Part shown: positions 10,491 to 21,311 of the stretch, piece by piece
Position numbering within the stretch: the stretch's first letter is position 1
Layout of the letters: each line of letters begins with the position of its first letter
From: Meconema thalassinum
Lineage: Eukaryota; Arthropoda; Insecta; Orthoptera; Tettigoniidae
NCBI GenBank assembly: GCA_946902985.2
Contig: OX336398.1
Span: 236,700,362 to 236,764,361 of the forward strand
DNA: 64,000 nucleotides
Direction of reading: 5' to 3'
Notes under the pieces: generated by a model
Database searches by the model: none
Told to the model about the DNA's origin: nothing
What the model saw: the letters and a program-made list of their open reading frames with translations, nothing else
Translations under genes and position numbers: made by a program

Positions 10491-11003
10491 GGATGCAGGA
10501 GTTGGTGACCCCGAGGGTTTCCTGAGTTGGATCCGTAAAGGATGCAGGAGTTGGTGACCCCGAAGGTTTCCTGAGTTGGTGATCCCGAGGGTTTCCTGAG
10601 TTGGATCCGTAAAGGATGTAGGAGTTGGTGACCCCGAGGGTTTCCTGAGCTGGGTCCGTAAAGGATGCAGGAGTTGGTGACCTCGAGGGTTTCCTGAGCT
10701 GGGTCCGTAAAGGATGCAGGAGTTGGTGACCTCGAGGGTTTCCTGAGTTGGATCCGTAAAGGATGCAGGAGTTGGTGATCCCGAAGCTTTCCTGAGTTGG
10801 ATCCGTAAGGGATGCAGGAGTTGGTGACCCCGAGGGATTCCTGAGTTGGTGATCCCGAGGGTTTCCTGAGCTGGGTCCGTAAAGGATGCAGGAGTAGGTG
10901 ACCCCAAGGTTTCCTGAGTTGGTGATCCCGAGGGTTTCCTGTGTTGAGTCCGTAAAGGATGCGAGTTGGTGACCCCGAGGGTTTCCTGAGCTGGATCCGT
11001 TTT
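10484..11003 (+). repeat. Minisatellite, ~48-bp unit built of two related halves
   Basis: Repeated phrases are CCGTAAAGGATGCAGGAGT, TGGTGACCCCGAGGGTTTCC and TGAGTTGGATCC. The middle phrase also occurs alone, so the unit is a composite of a ~22-27 bp sub-repeat in two versions. About 11-14 units. The long minus-strand ORFs across it are repeat artefacts. Confidence 0.85.
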
Positions 11004-11261
11004 CCCCTTTAAATGTGTAAACCATTTCATAGAAAACCAAAAACGTAAAATAAAACAATTTCCTCAATTGTGGCAAACGTTGAAGGGCTACAAGTCCCGA
11101 AAAGGTTTCACATTGTGAGTCACTGACAGCTCTATTAAACTAAAATACTACATTTTGAAAATGTCTTCCGGCCTAAAAGTAGTTCCGGAAATACCACCTA
11201 AAATCGCTTTTTTCCTTACTCGGTTTCTTTTTGATTATTTACGTAATTCTGTCCCATTCGG

Positions 11262-11610
11262 TTTCGGTCGCGTAGTCGGTAGCATACTGAACTGCTATGT
11301 CCAAGATCGCGGGTTCAAACCCGGCATAAGTCGTCGGACTTCTAAGAGCGTTAACATCCTTTATTATGCCTTCCTTAGGAGGGGATTAAAGACGGCGGGC
11401 CCATGTCATAGATATATGGCATGAAAAAGAACCTACCACTACAATTGGTAACTTAGTGTGCAGCTAAATTATTAGGTTACTTGGTTAGAAACGCTCTATC
11501 AAGTTCCAACGTTCGCCGCTGGGTGTCAGTGGCGTCTGGTAGCCAAATTTTGAACTGCTTGAAACAGAACATGCCCCGTTTCATTTATATTCATTCATTT
11601 CATCTCTCAT
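11262..11610 (+). mobile_element. SINE-A, variant A2
   Basis: Box A-like GGTCGCGTAGTCGGTAGCA and box B-like GGGTTCAAACCCGGC are followed by the SINE-A body (AGTATGCC equivalent and ATGTCATAGATATATGGCATG). The distal part differs from full SINE-A: GTTAGAAACGCTCTATCAAG and GCTGGGTGTCAGTGGCGTC, as in the copy at 53047. The shared 3' tail module is missing. Confidence 0.7.
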
Positions 11611-11799
11611 TAACTCCTCTCATGAGGTTGGTGTCAAGAAGGGCTTCCGGCCAAAAAAAAACATCCGCCACATTAAATTTCATCGCATCTCATCCCCGAT
11701 CCCGTTGGAAACGGGATTAATAAGCTACATACATAGTTCTTCAATACCCTTCGGCATTGATGATTTTTTGAAAAATAATCATAGCGGATGTAGTTATAA

Positions 11800-13620
11800 G
11801 GGCTTAAATGAAACTCTGCATTGACTCACATTAGCGCTCGTAGTGGTAGAAAAGGAAAACTGCCAATCTAATCAACCGGATATGGTTGAGTTTCATTGAC
11901 TCACACTAGCGCTCGTAGTGGTAGAAAAGGCAAACTGAATATCTAATCAACCGGATATTGTTGAGTTTCATTAACTCACACTAGCGCCCTTAATGGTAGA
12001 AAAGGCAAACTACAATCGAATCAACCGGATATGGTTGAGTTTCATTGACTCATACTAGCACTCGTAGTGGTAGAAATGGTAACTGCCAATCTAATCAACA
12101 AGATATGGTTGAGTTTCATTGACTCACACTAGCGCTCGTTGTGGTAGGAAAAGGCAAACTGCCAATCTAATCAACCGGATATGGTTGAGTTTCATTAACT
12201 CACACTAGCGCTCGTAGTGGTAGAAAAGTCAAACTGCCAATCTAATTAACCGGATATGGTTGAGTTTCGTTGATATATACTAGCACTCGTCGTGGTAGAA
12301 AAGGCAAACTGCCAATCTAATCAACCGGATATGGTTGAGTTTCGTTGATATATACTAGCACTCGTCGTGGTAGAAAAGGCAAACTGCCAATCTAATCAAC
12401 CGGATATGGTTGAGTTTCATTGATATATACTAGCGCTCATCGTCGTAGAAAAGGCAAACTGCCAATCTAATCAACCAGATATGGTTGAGTTTCATTGCCT
12501 CATATTAGCGCTCGTAGTGGTAGCAAAGGCATTTTGCCAATCTAATCAGCCGGATATGGTTGAGTTTCATTGACTCACACTAGCACTCTTAGTGGTAGAA
12601 AAGGCAAACTGCCAATCTAATCAACCGGACATGGTTGAGTTTCATTGATATATACTAGCACTCGTCGTGGTAGAAAAGGCAAACTGCCAATCTAATCAGC
12701 CGGATATGGTTGAGTTTCATTGATATATACTAGCGCTCATCGTCGTAGAAAAGGCAAACTGCCAATCTAATCAGCCGGATATGGTTGAGTTTCATTGATA
12801 TATACTAGCGCTCATCGTGGTAGAAAAGGCAAACTGCCAATCTAATCAACCAGATATGGTTGAGTTTCATTGCCTCATATTAGCGCTCGTAGTGGTAGCA
12901 AAGGCAAACTGCCAATCTAATCAACCGGATTCGGTTGAGTTTCATTGCCTCATATTAGCGCTCGTAGTGGTAGAAAAGGCATTTTGCCAATCTAATCAGC
13001 CGGATATGGTTGAGTTTCATTGACTCACACTAGCACTCTTAGTGGTAGAAAAGGCAAACTGCCAATCTAATCAACCGGACATGGTTGAGTTTCATTGATA
13101 TATACTAGCACTCGTCGTGGTAGAAAAGGCAAACTGCCTATCTAATCAACCGGATATGGTTAAGTTTCATTGATATATACTAGCGCTCATCGTGGTAGAA
13201 AAGGCAAACTGCTAATCTAAGCAACTCGATATGGTTGAGTTTCATTGACTCACACTAGCGCTCGTAGTGGTAGAAAAGTCAAACTACTAATCAAATCAAC
13301 CGGATATGGTTGAGTTTCATTGACTCATACTAGCACTCATAGTGGTAGAAGAGGCAAACTGCTAATCTAATCAACCGGATATGGTTGAGTTTCATTGACT
13401 CAAACTAGCACTCGTAGTGGTAGATGAGGCAAACTGCTAATCTAATCGACCGGATATGGTTGAGTTTCATTGACTCACACTAGCGCTCGTAGTGGTAGAA
13501 AAGGCAAACTGCTAATCTAATCTACCGGATATGGTTGAGTTCCATTGGCTCACACTATCGCTAGTAGTGGTTGAAAAGGCAAACTGCTAATCTAATCGAC
13601 CGGTTATGGTTGAGTTTCCG
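11800..13620 (+). repeat. 75-bp satellite array, about 24 units, with a 6-unit higher order
   Basis: Consensus landmarks are GGATATGGTTGAGTTTCAT, TAGCGCTCGTAGTGGTAG and AAAAGGCAAACTGCC; spacing between GGTTGAG words is 74-75 bp. Two unit types occur, one with TGACTCACAC and one with TGATATATAC before TAGC. The marker ATTTTGCCAATCTAATCAGC appears at 12531 and 12981, exactly 450 bp apart, with matching type order around it, so a 6-unit block was duplicated. The outer units are the most diverged. Confidence 0.95.
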
Positions 13621-13834
13621 GTGAGCAATCATCAGTCTACTGTGTGTCATCATGCCGGCACCTCGTAACAAACGTTTAGTGTGACCTTTACGTTTGGAAA
13701 AGTGGAGAAAACAACGAAAATTAATTACAAATGCACCAACAATAAGACTCAAAGATGGACCGGGTTCTAGTTGGCAAATCAGCCAAAATGTAATAGTGAT
13801 GGACAGATAACGAGAAGATACTCGTAGTGACATT

Positions 13835-16800
13835 GAGTTGCTTGCCTGAACTGGGGAGCTTTCCATTGCCTTTGGCGCGGACACACTTCTCTTTCGCTTT
13901 ACTGTCTGCCTTTGCCTGAACTGGGGAGCTTTCCCTTGCCTTTGGCGCGGACACACTTCTCTTTCGCTTTCCTGTCTGCCTTTGCCTGAACTGGGGAGCT
14001 TTCCATTGCCTTTGGGGCGGACACTCTTCTCTTTCGCTTTCCTGTCTGCCTTTGCCTGAACTGGGGAGCTTTCCATTGCCTTTGGGGCGGACACTCTTCT
14101 CTTCCCCTTTCTTGTCTGCCTTTAACTGAACTGGGGAGCTTTCCACTGCCTTTGAGGTGGTCACTCTTCTCTTCTCCTTTCTTGTCTGCCTTTGTCTGAA
14201 CTGGGGAGCTTTCCACTGCCTTTGGGGTGGTCACTCTTCTCTTCTCCTTTCTTGTCTGCCTTTGCCTGAACTGGGGAGCTTTCCATTGTCTTTGGGGCGG
14301 ACACTCTTCTCTTTCGCTTTCTTGTCTGCCTTTGTCTGAACTAGGGAGCTTTCCATTGCCTTTGGGGCGGACACTCTTCTCTTCCCCTTTCTTGTCTGCC
14401 TTTGTCTGAACTGGGCATCTTTCCATTGACTTTGGGGCGGTCACTCTTCTCTTCCCCTTTCATGTCTGCCTTTGTCTGAACTAGGGAGCTTTCCATTGCC
14501 TTTGGGGCGGACACTCTTCTCTTCCCCTTTCTTGTCTGCCTTTGTCTGAACTAGGGATCTTTCCATTGCCTTTGGGGCGGACACTCTTCTCTTCTCCTTT
14601 CTTGTCTGCCTTTGCCTGAACTGGGGAGCTTTCCATTGTCTTTGGGGCGGACACTCTTCTCTTCCCCTTTCTTGTCTGCCTTTGTCTGAACTGGGGAGCT
14701 TTCCACTGCCTTTGGGGTGGTCACTCTTCTCTTCTCCTTTCTTGTCTGCCTTTGCCTGAACTGGGGAGCTTTCCATTGTCTTTGGGGCGGACACTCTTCT
14801 CTTTCGCTTTCTTGTCTGCCTTTGTCTGAACTAGGGAGCTTTCCATTGCCTTTGGGGCGGACACTCTTCTCTTCCCCTTTCTTGTCTGCCTTTGTCTGAA
14901 CTGGGGATCTTTCCATTGCCTTTGGGGTGGTCACTCTTCTCTTCCCCTTTCATGTCTGCCTTTAACTGAACTGGGGAGCTTTCCACTGCCTTTGGGGTGG
15001 TCACTCTTCTCTTCTCCTTTCTTGTCTGCCTTTGTCTGAACTGGGGAGCTTTCCACTGCCTTTGGGGTGGTCACTCTTCTCTTCTCCTTTCTTGTCTGCC
15101 TTTGTCTGAACTGGGGAGCTTTCCATTGCCTTTGGGGCGGACACTCTTCTCTTCCCCTGCCCTGTCTGCCTTTGTCTGAACTAGGGAGCTTTCCATTGCC
15201 TTTGGGGCGGACACTCTTCTCTTCCCCTTTCATGTCTGCCTTTGCCTGAACTGGGGAGCTTTCCACTGCCTTTGGGGTGGTCACTCTTCTCTTTCCCTTT
15301 CTTGTCTGCCTTTGTCTGAACTAGGGAGCTTTCCACTGCCTTTGGGGTGGTCACTCTTCTCTTCTCCTTTCTTGTCTGCCTTTGTCTGAACTAGGGAGCT
15401 TTCCATTGCCTTTGGGGCGGACACTCTTCTCTTCCCCTTTCATGTCTGCCTTTAACTGAACTGGGGAGCTTTCCATTGCCTTTGGGGCGGACACTCTTCT
15501 CTTTCCCTTTCTTGTCTGCCTTTGTCTGAACTAGGGAGCTTTCCATTGCCTTTGGGGCGGACACTCTTCTCTTTCCCTTTCCTGTCTGCCTTTGTCTGAA
15601 CTGGGGATCTTTCCATTGCCTTTGGGGTGGTCACTCTTCTCTTCTCCTTTCTTGTCTGCCTTTGCCTGAACTGGGGAGCTTTCCATTGTCTTTGGGGCGG
15701 ACACTCTTCTCTTTCGCTTTCTTGTCTGCCTTTGTCTGAACTAGGGAGCTTTCCATTGCCTTTGGGGCGGACACTCTTCTCTTTCCCTTTCCTGTCTGCC
15801 TTTGTCTGAACTAGGGATCTTTCCATTGCCTTTGGGGCGGACACTCTTCTCTTTCGCTTTCTTGTCTGCCTTTGTCTGAACTAGGGAGCTTTCCATTGCC
15901 TTTGGGGCGGACACTCTTCTCTTCTCCTTTCCTGTCTGCCTTTGCCTGAACTGGGGAGCTTTCCATTGCCTTTGGGGCGGACACTCTTCTCTTCCCCTTT
16001 CTTGTCTGCCTTTGCCTGAACTGGGGAGCTTTCCATTGCCTTTGGGGCGGACACTCTTCTCTTTCCCTTTCCTGTCTGCCTTTGTCTGAACTAGGGATCT
16101 TTCCATTGCCTTTGGGGTGGTCACTCTTCTCTTCTCCTTTCATGTCTGCCTTTGCCTGAACTGGGGAGCTTTCCATTGTCTTTGGGGCGGACACTCTTCT
16201 CTTTCGCTTTCTTGTCTGCCTTTGTCTGAACTAGGGAGCTTTCCATTGCCTTTGGGGCGGACACTCTTCTCTTCCCCTTTCTTGTCTGCCTTTGTCTGAA
16301 CTGGGGATCTTTCCATTGCCTTTGGGGTGGTCACTCTTCTCTTCCCCTTTCATGTCTGCCTTTAACTGAACTGGGGAGCTTTCCACTGCCTTTGGGGTGG
16401 TCACTCTTCTCTTCTCCTTTCTTGTCTGCCTTTGTCTGAACTGGGGAGCTTTCCACTGCCTTTGGGGTGGTAACTCTTCTCTTCTCCTTTCTTGTCTGCC
16501 TTTGTCTGAACTGGGGAGCTTTCCATTGCCTTTGGGGCGGACACTCTTCTCTTCCCCTGCCCTGTCTGCCTTTGTCTGAACTAGGGAGCTTTCCATTGCC
16601 TTTGGGGCGGACACTCTTCTCTTCCCCTTTCATGTCTGCCTTTGCCTGAACTGGGGAGCTTTCCACTGCCTTTGGGGTGGTCACTCTTCTCTTTCCCTTT
16701 CTTGTCTGCCTTTGTCTGAACTAGGGAGCTTTCCACTGCCTTTGGGGTGGTCACTCTTCTCTTCTCCTTTCTTGTCTGCCTTTGTCTGAACTAGGGAGCT

Positions 16801-18165
16801 TTCCATTGCCTTTGGGGCGGACACTCTTCTCTTCCCCTTTCATGTCTGCCTTTAACTGAACTGGGGAGCTTTCCATTGCCTTTGGGGCGGACACTCTTCT
16901 CTTTCCCTTTCTTGTCTGCCTTTGTCTGAACTAGGGAGCTTTCCATTGCCTTTGGGGCGGACACTCTTCTCTTTCCCTTTCCTGTCTGCCTTTGTCTGAA
17001 CTGGGGATCTTTCCATTGCCTTTGGGGTGGTCACTCTTCTCTTCTCCTTTCTTGTCTGCCTTTGCCTGAACTGGGGAGCTTTCCATTGTCTTTGGGGCGG
17101 ACACTCTTCTCTTTCGCTTTCTTGTCTGCCTTTGTCTGAACTAGGGAGCTTTCCATTGCCTTTGGGGCGGACACTCTTCTCTTTCCCTTTCCTGTCTGCC
17201 TTTGTCTGAACTAGGGAGCTTTCCATTGCCTTTGGGGCGGACACTCTTCTCTTTCCCTTTCTTGTCTGCCTTTGCCTGAACTGGGGAGCTTTCCACTGCC
17301 TTTGGGGCGGACACTCTTCTCTTCCGCTTTCCTGTCTGCTTTTGTCTGAACTGGGAAGCTTTCCACTGCCTTTGGGGCGGACACTCTTCTCTTCCGCTTT
17401 CCTGTCTGCTTTTGTCTGAACTGGGGAGCTTTCCACTGCCTTTGGGGCGGACACTCTTCTCTTCCGCTTTCCTGTCTGCTTTTGTCTGAACTGGGAAGCT
17501 TTCCATTGCCTTTGGGGCAGACACTCTTCTCTTTCGCTTTCTTGTCTGCTTTTGTCTGAACTGGGAAGCTTTCCATTGTCTTTGGGGCGGACACTCTTGT
17601 CTTTCCCTTCCCTGTCTGCCTTTGTCTGAACTGAGGAGCTTTCCATTGACTTTGGGGCAGACACTCTTCTCTTTCCCTTTCTTGTCTGCCTTTGTCTGAA
17701 CTGGGGAGCTTTCCACTGCCTTTGGGGCGGACACTCTTCTCTTCCGCTTTCCTGTCTGCTTTTGTCTGAACTGGGAAGCTTTCCATTGCCTTTGGGGCGG
17801 ACACTCTTGTCTTTCCCTTCCCTGTCTGCCTTTGCCTGAACTGAGGAGCTTTCCATTGCCTTTGGGGCAGACACTCTTCTCTTTCGCTTTCTTGTCTGCC
17901 TTTGCCTTAACTGGGGAGCTTCCATTGCCTTTGGGGCTGACACTCTTCTCTTCCCCTTTCTTGTCTGCCTTTGTCTGAACTGGGGAGCTTTCCATTGCCT
18001 TTGGGGCTGACACTCTTCTCTTCCCCTTTCTTGTCTGGCTTTGTCTGAACTAGGGAGCTTTCCATTGCCTTTGGGGCTGACACTCTTCTCTTCCCCTTTC
18101 TTGTCTGCCTTTGTCTGAACTGGGGAGCTTTCCATTGCCTTTGGGGCGGACACTCTTCTCATTCC
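13835..18165. repeat. 70-bp satellite array, about 62 units, open in all three minus-strand frames
   Basis: Plus-strand unit landmarks are TGTCTGCCTTTG, CTGAACTGGGGAGCTTTCC and GCCTTTGGGGCGGACACTC. The 70-bp period drifts the frame by one each unit, giving a 70-residue lysine/arginine-rich protein repeat on the minus strand with three parts: PKAMESSPVQTKADRK, RPKGNGKLPSSDKGRQ and PPQRQWKAPQFRQRQT. The longest run is 18183-16852 (443 residues), opening MRHFAKGM from flanking sequence. Stops come from two recurrent variants: CTAGGGAG (stop in one frame only) and TTTAACTGAAC. I see no splice signal, domain or promoter, so I do not call a gene. One unit at 17920 has lost a base. Confidence 0.95.
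14750..15815. repeat. Duplicated ~1.07-kb block inside the 70-bp array, copy 1
   Basis: This run of about 15 units recurs at 16150-17215, offset exactly 1400 bp (20 units), with the same order of unit variants (for example TTTAACTGAAC units and a CTGCCCTG unit at 15159/16559). I noticed one clear difference: TCACTC at 15071 is TAACTC at 16471. It points to a recent unequal exchange or replication slip of whole blocks. Confidence 0.85.
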
Positions 18166-18374
18166 CTTTGCGAAGTGTCTCAATCCTAGGTTCAGGTAAT
18201 CTATTTCCCCTGTCTTTTAACTCTCATACCTTTTCTTTTCCCCTCTAGTTCGTAAGTCTGTGGTTAGTTTTAGTTTTGAGTCTCAGCCAAATCATCCGGG
18301 GCCGATAACCTAGATGTTATCTTCATTATTGAGGGTGTATCGCTATCCAAGGTGCACAGTGCGTGGTGTCCATT

Positions 18375-18745
18375 ACACCTGGATATGAGACTCTAGTGAC
18401 AGAATTGAAAAGGAAGAGAGAAGACAATATGGGACGAATTTTACGGCACTGACGCGATGCTTTCAACTGAATGGACAAATGCATTGTACGATTTGCGTCA
18501 TATAGTCACGAGATTTTCGGTGCATGGTTTTCACTTTAAAGTATGCACCAAGAAGAAATATCATCAGCCGGACCAGCAGTGCATCTGTTTGCTGTGTGGA
18601 GAGCAGTGTGATAGGTATCACGTGATGTTGTGCCAACAAAGACGGGTCACACTTGCAATGTTTTGTAATGAAGACTATGGAAATCTTTGTTTTTTAATGT
18701 TAATTTATTAATTTGGCCATTGGCTGCAATAAAGTTCTTATTATA
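18375..18745 (+). pseudogene. LINE-A 3' end, 5'-truncated copy
   Basis: The translation contains LSTEWTNALYDLRHIVTRF, then SVHGFHFKVC and a C-x2-C-x6-H-x4-C segment, CICLLCGEQCDRYHVMLC. The same C-terminal layout occurs at 25966, 38280 and 44800. A frameshift lies near 18445. The 3' end reads TGGCCATTGGCTGCAATAAA, matching 26296-26315. It begins just after the 70-bp array. Confidence 0.75.
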
Positions 18746-20338
18746 ACACTCACCCTGCCTCCTTTAGGACCTCTTACAGAAGGCAGAAAAAAGACTAGAA
18801 GAGGTTTTGGTACAGATTCTAAGTTTAATATCCTAAATTTACATTTCTCTCTGAAGCTCTCAGGAAATAAAGTCTACCTCTACAGTACAAACAATAGAGT
18901 GCTTGCTCTCCACTTGCCCAACAATATCTCATGAAATGAAACTCGTCTTTATTCTAACTTACCCTTTTCTGACTTCCATTAGCCAAAATGGCCGATGCTG
19001 GTGATCACATGACTACAGTAGACTGTCATTTTGTTAATATATTTTGGCATTGAGATAAAAAGCTATTTTCTAAAATGAATTGTAATGCGTTCATACATTC
19101 ACAACAACAACAAATTATTTACAACCCACTGGAGAGTGGACGGTGAGAGGCTACGACTATGTAACAATATTACATTCATATGTGTATACGGTACACGTAC
19201 TGTACATAATATTCATACGTAATTCTCGAAACCGTATAAATAAAACTAATGTCATCACGCCAGAAGATGGCAGTTCAACACGCAGCGGCGGGGTAAGAGG
19301 GGTCTTGCAGTACGCATCAAGGAGTAATAAGGAGACTGACGTCCGAAACGGGGGAGGAGCTTACGGTCAGCTGTGTCCAATATGGCGGCGAGATAGTGAC
19401 TAGAAGTGTGCGTTTGTTATGGCTTCTATTTTATGATGGCTACAAACTACATATTTTCTTTCATTGATAGAACTATTTTTATAATCAATTTAAATGCAGT
19501 GCTTAATCACTAACAGTCAAAAATATTACTCACATGTAGATAGTTAATTTACTGCCTGCTGTTACATATATGAAGCCTGTACTTGGGAGCCTAGCGGTAT
19601 CGATGTTTCTATTCCACAATATATATCTCACATAACACAAAGGACGACTCCCTGATAATAAATTGAATCCAGCAACCCTGAATTTGCATGAATGTTTTGG
19701 GTTCAAAGAAGCGTTACTTGGGATACTCAAATCATACTTCAATATTGCAAATATTGACCTACATACTTGCTGTTCAAAGGCAAGAATCTAAATTTATTAA
19801 TCTCTTGCCACAGGCGAGTTAAAACGGTGGCATCCTCTTTATCAATATATTTAATTAAATATTTAAAATACAGATATTTAACAAAGCGGGAGTCCCCATT
19901 TGAACTTGTCATAAGCAAACGGAACAGATCAAAAACTACACTTCAAGCCAAATCAAATTCACTCCTCAGCTGGACATAAACCATAATACGAATTAAAGCC
20001 TATACAAAACATACTCTCCTTACTGTTGTAGAACTTTCAAACCAACTATTCGCACTCAAAACTGAAAAACTCTGAAATGGGAACTAATTAAAGTTACAAT
20101 AGCCTAGGCCGATCAGGTCTCCTGCTACATTACCGCATATGTATACTTAACATCACTGTAACTTCCAAATTACGGCTAAGTGACCTATCTGCCTGAGTAG
20201 TATAGGTGTTACCGGCCTGCCTGGGATGATGGGTCACCAAACCGGTACTTAAAACTCAGATATTACACATTAATTAACGAAATTCAACAGTAAGGAGATC
20301 ATAGCAAAAAACACAATTTAAGCCAAATCATACTTGAA

Positions 20339-20666
20339 AGAAAATCCACAGCCTGCTTCCAGTCTCCGACCGGGTCAGGAATGGAATGAATGAAGCCCCT
20401 ATCTAGCGGCGAGGATATGAACTGTGCCGGCTGCCGAGGCCTGACGCACTCCTCTGGGGCAATGATTAAATGAATGACAGATGAAATGAAATGTTAGTGG
20501 AGAGTGTTGCTGGAATGAAATTTTGACAGAGAAAACCGGAGTACCCGGAGAAAAACCTGTCCGCCTCCGTTCTGTCCAGCACAGATCTCACATGGAGTGA
20601 CCGGGATTTGAACCACGGACTCAGCGGTGAGAGGCCGGCGTGCTGCCGCCTAAGCCACGGAGGCTC
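20339..20666 (-). mobile_element. SINE-C, minus strand, inserted in P-like copy 1
   Basis: In reverse complement the tRNA-like head has TGGCTTAGGCGGCAGCACG (box A) and GTGGTTCAAATCCCGG (box B), followed by ACTCCATGTGAGATCTG and TACTCCGGTTTTC. The flanks ccaaatcatacttgaa (20323-20338) and ccaaatcgtacttcaa (20667-20682) form a target duplication with two mismatches. The inverted partner element at about 61225 keeps an uninterrupted target. Confidence 0.85.
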
Positions 20667-20992
20667 CCAAATCGTACTTCAATATTGCAAATATTGACCT
20701 ACATACTTGCTGTTCAAGGGCAAGAATATACATTCTCTGGCAAATTAAGGCTAGGAACAGCATTTTTCTTAAGTTTTCTAACCATTCGGCTATTGTCAAT
20801 CAGAAGAACCCCTAAAATAAATAAGGAACAAGTGAGGAATGCAAGTTTACAAAGAGCGGATTACATTATATGTACGGCACAGAAGTATTGGGCTACAAGT
20901 TTATCAGTATTTTTGATGTAGCTAAATCCTTGTGAATACAAATTAGAGACAATAACTATCAATAATCAACAGTACAATCAACCGGTACTTAC

Positions 20993-21209
20993 GCTGTGGA
21001 AAGAAGTCGTCTTCACAAAAATGCAGACTGCACACTGTCATGTAACGTGTAACACGGGTTCCAATTGACAGCGCCGAAGCCCTTCTTTCTCTCTGAACTT
21101 TTTGTACAGGAAAGTAGAGAAGAGATTTCGGACCCGTTTTATACGATTTGCAACCGTATACAGTGCAGTACCTCCTCGAATTTGACAATTTCCTTTCTGT
21201 TTCCATCAC
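20993..21209 (-). CDS. THAP zinc-finger exon of a P-like transposon
   Basis: THAP domains bind DNA sequence-specifically and form the N terminus of P-element transposases and related host proteins. Counting from the first Met at 21209, zinc ligands are C15 and C20 (CTVYGC) and C60 and H63 (CSLHF), giving a C2CH layout. An aromatic YFP and the closing DDFFP also fit. The exon ends at 20993 with a good donor, C|GTAAGT, but no downstream exon is found. The residue expected to be the conserved Trp is Arg here (RRASAL), whereas the second copy has RWASAL. It is therefore probably a relic rather than a working binder. A second Met follows at residue 2. Confidence 0.7.
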
Positions 21210-21311
21210 GACGTCAATGCTTCACCATATAAATAAACCTCACCAGTCACTATGTTACAGCTTCAACATTCTACCGCGTGGCTGCGCCATCCAACTTTTC
21301 TGACGTCAATA

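Larger units (their letters stand above)
19355..21311 (-). mobile_element. P-like THAP element remnant, copy 1
   Basis: This region is the reverse complement of 60632-62213 over its whole length apart from a SINE at 20339-20666. It carries one THAP exon (20993-21209) near one end and otherwise AT-rich non-coding sequence. No P-type transposase catalytic region is present, so it looks like an internally deleted element. The shared sequence ends around TTATTGACGTCAG on one side and GAGCTTACGGTCAGCTG on the other. A 60-bp segment (CAATATTGCAAATATTGACC) occurs twice in direct orientation, at 19746 and 20680. Confidence 0.65.

Noticed and set aside
10375..11076. Minus-strand ORFs of 233 and 201 codons with Pro/Thr/Ser repeats
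   Set aside because: Two frames of the same minisatellite are open, overlapping a decayed LINE. Low-complexity repeat translation, not a gene.
11800..18165. CRISPR-like regular arrays
   Set aside because: There are no unique spacers between repeats; units are contiguous tandem copies in a eukaryotic genome.
13561..18183. About thirty ORFs of 60-440 codons on both strands across the 70-bp array
   Set aside because: They follow from a stop-poor unit repeated in tandem. None has a domain, splice context or non-repeat start except the flank of one. Reported as a repeat with a note, not as genes.
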